Assembly: GCA_963921935.1 (NCBI GenBank)
Contig: OY998175.1
Coordinates: 162,810,809-162,874,808, forward strand
Length of the DNA: 64,000 nucleotides
DNA from: Galeruca laticollis
Taxonomy: Eukaryota > Arthropoda > Insecta > Coleoptera > Chrysomelidae
Direction of reading: 5' to 3'
The notes beneath the pieces were generated by a model that saw only the letters and a program-made list of their open reading frames with translations, had not been told where the DNA came from and searched no databases. Position 1 is the stretch's first letter; every line of letters starts with the position of its first letter. Positions 57,092-64,000 of this stretch are shown here, one piece after another. The position numbers were made by a program, and so were the translations under genes.

Positions 57092-59086
57092 TGTTATTAT
57101 AGAGTGAAACACCCTGTATATTAAATAATAAAAATTAAAGATTGTGCATTGTAATTTAGAAGAATTTTTTTTAAGTCTGAATTTTTTTTTATCATTTGAA
57201 TGGAGACAATCTGTATGATACACTATTTGATAGAGAAGGCATACACAAGACAGACCGTATAATCGTAGGGAAAATTGTGAATAGGTGCGAGAAACAGATT
57301 ATATGAAATAAAATAACACAATTTTTATTCAAAAGATTAAGTATCAGAACTTTGTTTATGATAAAAAACTAATGTTTCTTTATTCTGTGAAATTAAGATA
57401 ATCTTATGAATTTGTCAGGAGAAACCAAACAATATTTGTTGAAAGAAATATTAACATAAGAAAGGGTAACTGTTTAGACATAACTAGATAGGAAGCTGTA
57501 TAATAATATGAATTTCAGAAAGCATGACATATACAAAACGAATATTCATTTTGCACATATATTTGAAGTTAACAGCTGTCATCTAAAAATATTAAGAATT
57601 TTCATTTTACATACACACTTAGAGATTAACAAATGTCAGTTAAAATTTTTATGAAATATTGTTGGGAGAAAACAATATATGAGGTTTAAGCAATTGAAAA
57701 ATTTAGAATAGAATGTCCTGATATGATGGAGGGACGATTCACTGTTTGAAGTGAAGGTTTTCAATGATGAAATTGATAGTCAATTTTGATTGGTAAATAA
57801 ACGTTTAAAAGAATCACATCAGCGACAATTACGTTGCTAATGAAAAAAAAAATTTGAATGAAAAAAGTTGTTGATTATGTAGACTATTCACTAAGAAGTC
57901 TCTTTTTGGGGTAGCAAAAATTTGGAAGAAGAAAAATTATTTTGGTAAAGAAAATTATTTTAAATATTTGAGAAATATCAGTTTTGGCTATGGAATTCAA
58001 GAAACAAATACATTATACTTACGAGATATACGTTAATGTAAGTAATTAAGTAAATATTAATAACTACATAATATAAAAAGGAATTGTTATATATTATGTG
58101 GTACTAACCGTGACTTTTCTTTTATAAATGGTCAATTGTTGTATTGTGGAAGCAATGTCTCGACAATACCTTTCAGAAAACACTGAATCATGGAATTCAT
58201 CCAAAGTGTTTTGATGTTGGAAGAAATACAGCGTCAATTCCTGATTTGGTGGAAATGGACAGGAAGAACGGATTTATTCGAAGAGAGAGAGAACCTAAAA
58301 TAGATTAAAGGAACTGATCATTGAGGTGAATAAACAAAAACAGTATAGTGAACAAGGTATTTAAATTCAATTTATTAATACATAAAAAGTTAAACGAACT
58401 TACCGATTTGTGTAAAGAACTGAACTTTAATGTTACATGGACGCTAAAAAGTTTATAGTTCGCCATCTTCTATAATTCATTTGTATACCAAGTTGCATAA
58501 TTGTAATTAACCCTTAGAATTAATATCTCACCAGAGTATGTGTCTGTTGTATGAATGAATCATTATTTTAGATAGTTGAATTTCTTCAAGAACACTTGTA
58601 AAAGAGTAATGTATTTATTTTCATCACATTAAACAACGTTTTGTTTCTTTTGAAGAACGATTTAAAACTGTACGTTGAGATTTTCATTTCATCTGGTGAT
58701 TTCCGCTCCATCTATTTTCTATAGGTAGAAGTTTGAACTGACATCTATGAATGGTGCAGAGATTTGATTCCAAGCAGGGCAGGACCGTATTCAGTTCATA
58801 ATTATTAAGTAAATAATATATTTTGATCAACAAATTTGTTTTAAAATATAAAGAATTTATTGATTTTGGCGCTAATATTAAAAAAATGAAACCGTTTAAT
58901 TTTTATATACTTGAACTCTACCCTGAGATAAGAAATTTCTCATGCAAGTAGCATAAATTGTTTATCACCTGTTTAAAATTATCTATATACCGGGCTAATA
59001 ATAAAAAGTTTAAAGTAAATCTAAATTAAATAAAATATTAAGTATATTTTTTATTACAAAGGATAAGTCTATCCAGTTTAAAAAAA
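57092..59086 (+). repeat. Long LTR (about 2 kb) of the plus-strand gypsy element
   Basis: Bounded by the polypurine tract on the left and a PBS-like site (59088-59105) on the right. No other copy is in the window to verify the ends. It has no recognised coding domain; an open stretch near 58200 is without motif. Confidence 0.45.
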
Positions 59087-59087
59087 A

Positions 59088-59105
59088 TGGCCCCCAATGT
59101 AGGGC
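59088..59105 (+). promoter_or_regulatory. Primer-binding-site-like motif downstream of the LTR
   Basis: TGGCCCCCAATGTAGGGC, close to the gypsy PBS form TGGCGCCCAACGTGGGGC. It is followed within 25 bp by a TA tract, as at 36579-36652. Confidence 0.45.
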
Positions 59106-59124
59106 TAAAATCTATCCAGTAAAT

Positions 59125-59128
<4 letters not shown>

Positions 59129-59179
<51 letters not shown>
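59129..59179. repeat. (TA)n microsatellite
   Basis: About 50 bp of TA dinucleotides just after the PBS-like motif. Confidence 0.95.
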
Positions 59180-59182
<3 letters not shown>

Positions 59183-59584
59183 GTTTGTTTTATTTCTTGA
59201 ACCTAACCTTATTAGTGTTTTTAAATGAAACTCACGGTCTCTAGTCAATTCCACGATATAATGATAGTTATTGAAAATTCTAAAAAATTGACAATTGTTT
59301 CGATAAATCAATATCATCGTCAGAATGACAGAAGTTATATTTCATTTTATGCCTACCTGATGTTTAGTAGTTATTTTTGGCTAGACCAAGAAGTAACCTA
59401 ACTTGTGATTGGCTTAATATATGTTTATAGAAAAAAAAAGAAGATGTGATATTACAAATATTGAAGCTTAGATATTATTAGCCCTATGGTGATATCCTGG
59501 ATATCATTTTTCCAATTAAGATCAGTATAATTGTGCAATGATATAGAAAACCAGGAAAACTATATCTGCTGATCTTTACAATTA
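59180..59584. other. Unassigned interval
   Basis: No gene or repeat is recognised. Confidence 0.3.
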
Positions 59585-59882
59585 TCACTTAAGAAGACAG
59601 TTTATTAGTGGAGAACTCCCTAGATTTAACTGTTCATTGACAACTTCATATTGTGGGTTTCTTAAATGTCTTCTAATTTCCAGTTCTTCAAGGAAATCCA
59701 GTTCTTGTTTCTTTTCACAAATATGCAGCACTTCTAGTTCTGTGTTAGGTGTCAATGAATGATTGGTGTCAAGTAGATGTTTTGCGTAGGGGGATTTATC
59801 TGGTTGTTTTAATCTGTATGCTCGTAAGTGCTCACGGTATCGTATTTCAAAATTCCTAAGGAAATATTTTTCTTGGGATTGT
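59585..59882 (-). pseudogene. Penelope-like element, GIY-YIG endonuclease C-terminal fragment
   Basis: The minus strand is open from about 59882 to a TGA at 59585, reading FEIRYREHLRAYRLKQ, SPYAKHLLDTNHSL, LEVLHICEKKQELDFLEELE and a terminal NEQLNLGSSPLINCLLK. The pattern (F.(I/T)R(Y/F)KEH, (F/Y)A.HL...NH.., L.(I/V)LH...K..(K/E)LD.LEE.EI) is that of the GIY-YIG endonuclease at the C-terminus of Penelope-like retroelements. The reverse transcriptase and the GIY-YIG start are missing (5' truncated). A degenerate hammerhead-like stem sits about 80 bp upstream on the same strand. Confidence 0.7.
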
Positions 59883-59950
59883 AAGGTTCTTAGTCAGAAA
59901 TTAAATGGTTTTTTGGGTTTTAATTAACATTTTTGTTTTTTTTTTCCCAT

Positions 59951-59990
59951 TTTTGTTGACGTTTCGGACAGTTAGTGTCCTATTTTCCAT
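59951..59990 (-). ncRNA. Degenerate hammerhead-like relic of the Penelope-like element
   Basis: The minus strand reads stem GGACA-CTAAC-TGTCC followed directly by GAAAC-GTC, i.e. helix II, the GAAA box and a GUC-like triplet. The expected CTGANGA box is replaced by GGAAAATA, so it is probably inactive. Hammerheads are known in the terminal repeats of Penelope-like elements. Confidence 0.4.
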
Positions 59991-61123
59991 AATGAAAAAA
60001 TTGGATTTTCAAGAATAGGTAAGATATACGATACAGCGATATGCGAGTGTTTTTTTTTCAATTTTTCGGTTTGTGTTTTATTATAAAATTGAAAATGCCT
60101 TTACCAACGATGAAGCTGTTTATATGATTGCTTTAAAATAAATAAAAGGGTGATGAATGAAAAAGTTTTGAAAAATATATTGGTTTCATTGTCACGCCAA
60201 TGAATTTCAATTTTTTTATTAACACACGTATTTTTGACTAGTTGTATACTAAAATGATACATGTATGCAAATTCCATGGCATTTATTCGGTAAGAGACAT
60301 GTACATCTGTATTAATAAAATATGTTCAAAAATAAATGAAGCGCTTTGGATTCGATCACAGTAAATCACTGATAATAATAAATTGGCTTAAATTAACTAT
60401 TAGGCGTATCTTAAAAACAATATTCAGGTAAAAATGCTTAAATATGATATGAACCAAAATATAAAAGGCCTAATTGACCTCTTAATCTATCAATATAACA
60501 AAACACTGATATTTATAAACAATCATTTGGAAATAGGTTAAAAGATCCAAATATTAACAGAATGACTCAAAGAAAATGTAGCATGAGATATAACAATATA
60601 TTTATCTGAGATAGTCAAGAATAAGACTGATTATAGGAATCGCGAAATCATAATATACTTGCGATTGACTGAAATAGGTCAGCAGCATCGTAATATAATA
60701 TTATCGTTAATTAAAACATTTTGTAAATATACATTATATGTCAAAAGAGCTGTTACAAAATAGTTAACTGATTGGTCCAACCATATTCACAATAATTTTT
60801 ACCAAATAAAAGTAGAAATTCTGTAAAAATTAGGTAGGAAGAATATTTGCTAGTAAAATTATAAACAGTATGAGATTCATTTTTTCATAAAAATAAAACC
60901 GATAATTGTACCGGGTGCTTCAATAAAGGTAACAAGGTACCATATTTCAGGAACTAATAGTTCTGGAGCATTGGAAAAAAATCTTGGCAAGAAAAGTGAC
61001 CAAGACAAATTGCTGAAATTAATTTTTAAGTGCACGACTCTCTCGCTAGGGGGCGTAATCACTATGGTGACATATAAAAAGCCATTTGTTTCGTAAATAT
61101 CCATAGAAACAATATTAATAAAA
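59991..61123. other. Unassigned interval
   Basis: No supported gene. A segment near 61045 (CTCTCTCGCTAGGGGGCGTA) resembles one near 63370 and may belong to the repeat that flanks the LINE. Confidence 0.3.
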
Positions 61124-61321
61124 TATAACATTAAGAATCTCAGATAAATTTTACATATTTATGATTTAATACTTTTTACTCTAAGACGTAAAATAACGGC
61201 AGGAGGGGAAGGTGGACTTTTACTGGCTAAAGTACCTATAGATTTGGTTTTGCTTAACGGAATTTGGCAAAATGTATCTCATTTAAAAGAGGAAAGATTG
61301 TTTATTATAATAAAAAACATC
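61124..61321 (+). repeat. Left direct repeat flanking the I-like LINE
   Basis: About 195 bp matching 63146-63333 in the same orientation, with shared blocks CATTAAGAATCTCAG, CTAAAGTACCTATA and ACGGAATTTGGCAAA. Confidence 0.7.
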
Positions 61322-62097
61322 CGATCTCCCGTCAAATTTGCCCTTTATACTGGCGACTTAATTATTTTTTGTCATGGCAAGAACACTACCACAACGTCGA
61401 GATTACTTCAAGAAGCAGTCGGTCAACTGCAGGAATGGTCCGACAAACGAGTCTCCATTTTTCGGCAACGAAGTCCAGAGTTAAATTCAGTAGAAGAACC
61501 ACCATCTCTTCTAATCCGCTGATGAGATTGAATGGAGACGACATTCCAGTAATTGATCAACTGAAAATCCTGGGCCTAACTTTTGACAGCAAGCTTAGCT
61601 GGAAACAGCATATTCGGTATATTAGAGAGAATTGCTTGAGCAGACTGAATATTTTAAAATGCCTATAACAACACCAATGGAGAGCTGAAGAGGAAATACT
61701 TCTTAATGTCTATCGCTCTTTAATCCGTTCCAGATTAGACTACTGTTGTTATATTTACATGTCCGCTTCAAAATCAGCATTAAGTACCCTGAAATCTGTA
61801 CAAAATACTGGCCCTCGAATTTCCTTAGGTGGTTTTAGATCTAGCCCAGCTGAAAGACTTAGCTGTGACGCCAATGAGCCTCCCCTGTGGCTAAGACGAC
61901 AACTTCTCCTATTAACATCCTTGTCTAGAGTATCTGCCAACCTCAACAATCCAGTCTACCCGTTGTTAACATCTGAACGTATAAGTCATAATGTATCTCC
62001 AAAACGTAAGTTCCTGGTAGAAATTCTGACCTCCTTATTTGGCGATATTGATCTATCTCATACAACTCATAATCTAGTATCCCCCACGGCACTTTAA
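61322..62097 (+). pseudogene. I-like LINE reverse transcriptase, C-terminal part
   Basis: Starts inside the palm: VKFALYTGDLIIFCHGKN corresponds to the (Y/F)ADD box, which is degraded to YTGD. It then continues, with a frameshift near 61450, into RLNGDDIPVIDQLKILGLTF, DSKLSWKQHI, NVYRSLIRSRLDYCCYIY and FRSSPAERLSCDANEPPLWL. A stop near 61665 separates two open stretches. Inactive. Confidence 0.75.
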
Positions 62098-62149
62098 TTT
62101 ATCGTTAATTCAGTATCCAAAGTCCGAAACATCTCACGAATTCCTAAGA

Positions 62150-62575
62150 ATATATTTTCTAGATGTAATTAGTCTTAAATATAACAAGGTGTTATACACC
62201 GCCGCCTCAAAAGGGAATGAAGCAGTTGGCTGCTCGGTTGCCACTTCTGATGCAACAGTTACAATGAAGCTTTTACCTTCATATTCCAGTGTTCATACAG
62301 GAGAACTCTTCGCTATATTGCAAGCTCTATGCTCTTCAACAAGTGACTCCAAACACCCTGCCATATGTACGGACTCACTAGCATATATTCATTCCATTAA
62401 GTGCATATATTCCAAGCATCCTATTTTTCAATTTATACACAAAATTCTCAATAATCTCTCACACCAAGGAGTTACAACCACGCTAATCTGGATTCCCCCA
62501 TACCGGAATTACAGGCAACGAAATAGCTGTTCAAGTGGCAAAACAAGCTGCAGCATCGGCCAACTTAAAACATGA
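62150..62575 (+). pseudogene. I-like LINE RNase H domain
   Basis: Reads VLYTAASKGNEAVGCSVATS (first catalytic D degraded from YTDGSK to YTAASK), LPSYSSVHTGELFAILQAL (E present), AICTDSLAYIHSIK (D present) and, with a frame change, GITGNEIAVQVAKQAA. The order is that of LINE-encoded RNase H. Confidence 0.75.
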
Positions 62576-62705
62576 GAAAAATACGGTTCCATACAGATTT
62601 TAAGGCTCTATTTAAAAGTAGAATGCGTAGATCTTGGCAAGAACATTGGAGCCAATCCCGATCGAAGCTTAGTGATATCCAATCAACCCCAAATCAATCA
62701 CAAAC

Positions 62706-62984
62706 CTAAAAAGAAATGATAAAGTTCTCATAAAAAGGCTTCGCATCGGACACACGCGCCTCACACATGGACACCTTATGGCATCTGAAGATCCACCACT
62801 GTGTCAGCTCTGCTCCAGTCCTCTTACGGTTAAACACATTCTGGTAGAATGTTATCAATACCAGAATAAGCGATTGAAACACCACCTTAGTGGTAACCTT
62901 CAGGAAATGCTTAGTCTCCCCATACAGCATTCAAGGGTTACTGACTTCTTTCAAGAAACAAAACTATATCATAAACTATTATGA
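62706..62984 (+). pseudogene. I-like LINE C-terminal Cys/His motif
   Basis: LTHGHLMASEDPPLCQLC and HILVEC form CX2CX7HX4C, a motif common at the C-terminus of R1/I/Jockey-type ORF2 proteins. The stretch ends TDFFQETKLYHKLL and a TGA at 62984. Confidence 0.7.
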
Positions 62985-63145
62985 ATCAATATTGTGATAA
63001 CTGAAACCCACCAAATTGTACATAAGAACAGTGCTGTATTAGTTAAGTTATATTTTGTATTTTCATTTGTTTGTATAATTGTATAGTGTATGTATATGTA
63101 TTTGTGTAAATGACCTATGCTGTCGGGACACGTTAATTTCATTAC

Positions 63146-63333
63146 AAAAATATAGCATTAAGAATCTCAGTAAAATTTTACATCTTTTTTAACACTTTTC
63201 ACTGTAAGATGTAAAATAACGTATGTAGGGGAAGGTAAAATTGTATTGACTAAAGTACCTATAAAATAGGTTTGGCGTAACGGAATTTGGCAAACTCATT
63301 TAAAAAAGGAAAGATTGTTGATCATAATTAAAA
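63146..63333 (+). repeat. Right direct repeat flanking the I-like LINE
   Basis: Second copy of 61124-61321, diverged by scattered substitutions and small gaps. Confidence 0.7.
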
Positions 63334-64000
63334 AAGACCTATGTCATTGTGGTTTTTGGTGCTTCCAATAGAGGGCGTGATTGAAAAAGTTCAGTTTTTT
63401 TTATTTTGCTCCAAAATTTGAAATGTAATGGTATAATTATTTTATCAGATTCAGAAAGTAGATTAAATTCGCAAGAAAAAATGTTTAAACCACATGTCGA
63501 TGTCTTTATCCGTTCCAAAGTCATCGCCTAAGGGATATTTAGCAACGAATTTTTTTAAAAAACAATCAATATTTTTTTACTTGTCATACATGCCAAGGAC
63601 AAACAAAAAAATAAGTAGATTTTAAATGTATCCACATAATAATGTCAATTATTATAAGAATTATAAAAACCATAATAATAATAATGACAAAAATTACATA
63701 ATTAATTTGTATCTGTAGTTTCTCGTGTGTTTTGCTCCTTTACATTTTATACAGGTTTATGTATCTTAAGGTTTACTCATTTTCGTTTCATTTAAAAATT
63801 ATTTAATAATCACCTAAGGATTAAGGTATAAAAATGTATTCAAAAATGTCCCATTTGTTCTTAGAAGGTATTGAAGTAACGTATGGAATAGTTTCCATGG
63901 AAACAACGATCTTTTTTAACAAATAGTTTATAATTACTTGTCATCTATGGCAGTTAATCGTAATTAGTAAAATGTAGCGATCCATGTTTTTTAAATATGC
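63334..64000. other. Unassigned right end of the window
   Basis: No coding sequence is recognised. Contains an X-box-like palindrome (63891-63904). Confidence 0.35.
63891..63904. promoter_or_regulatory. RFX X-box-like palindrome
   Basis: GTTTCCATGGAAAC is a perfect 14-bp palindrome that satisfies the RFX/X-box form RYYNYYWWRRNRAC. It lies 96 bp from the window end; any promoter it serves is not visible. Confidence 0.35.

Larger units (their letters stand above)
61322..63145 (+). mobile_element. I-like LINE, 5' truncated
   Basis: The C-terminal half of a non-LTR retrotransposon ORF2: reverse transcriptase palm end and thumb (61322-62097), RNase H (62189-62575) and a C-terminal Cys/His motif (62778-62984). 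The RNase H domain after the reverse transcriptase points to the I-type group. Ends near 63145, where the right direct repeat begins. Confidence 0.7.

Overview
The window is AT-rich animal nuclear DNA, most likely from an insect with a transposon-rich genome. Two host genes are supported. All other recognisable coding sequence belongs to mobile elements, most of them broken. No tRNA, rRNA, operon or bacterial-type signal was seen.

Host genes. (1) The last exon of a serpin, at 219-459 on the plus strand; the rest of the gene lies left of the window. (2) A three-exon minus-strand gene (45214-45018, 33298-32940, 32100-31991) for a 221-residue secreted or membrane-anchored Pro-rich protein with YGPP motifs. 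Its splice phases join exactly. Its first intron is 11.7 kb and is filled with a Jockey-type LINE and gypsy-type LTR elements. A few isolated exon-like pieces (15579, 16739, 27703) are only candidates.

Layout. 1.5-5.4 kb: a piggyBac-like remnant broken up by a hAT-like fragment and a DUF7869-type gene. 6.3-8.4 kb: a fold-back element with tandemly repeated inverted arms and a Cys-rich transposon protein. 8.98-10.28 kb: an apparently intact DD41D Tc1/mariner element with a 376-residue transposase and TA target duplications. 11.2-12.4 kb: an internally deleted Tc1-like element with inverted repeats of about 370 bp. 14.0-15.4 kb: two tandem arrays. 18.2-23.4 kb: a 5.2-kb DNA transposon ending in TACGTA-rich arrays, with a decayed transposase and an accessory gene. 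23.7-24.6 kb: a palindromic MITE. 26.1-26.9 kb: a DDE transposase relic. 29.3-31.5 kb: two elements with internal repeats of about 168 bp. 33.7-36.0 kb: the Jockey LINE. 36.6-44.5 kb: gypsy elements, one with an internally inverted pol segment. 48.4-50.8 kb: a 355-bp tandem array. 53-59 kb: gypsy gag and pol pieces with long LTRs. 59.6-60.0 kb: a Penelope-like endonuclease fragment. 61.1-63.3 kb: an I-like LINE between direct repeats.

The most interesting feature is the 355-bp array. Every unit carries a sequence that folds as a type I hammerhead ribozyme: helix I with an internal loop, a CCGATGA box, helix II, GAAAC, a short helix III and a GTC cleavage triplet. Direct repeats of a few hundred bp that each contain a type I hammerhead are the hallmark of animal retrozymes, which are non-autonomous elements that move through circular RNA and are thought to depend on Penelope-like elements. 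A Penelope-like endonuclease fragment lies about 9 kb away. All calls come from reading the sequence; no database search or folding program was run.
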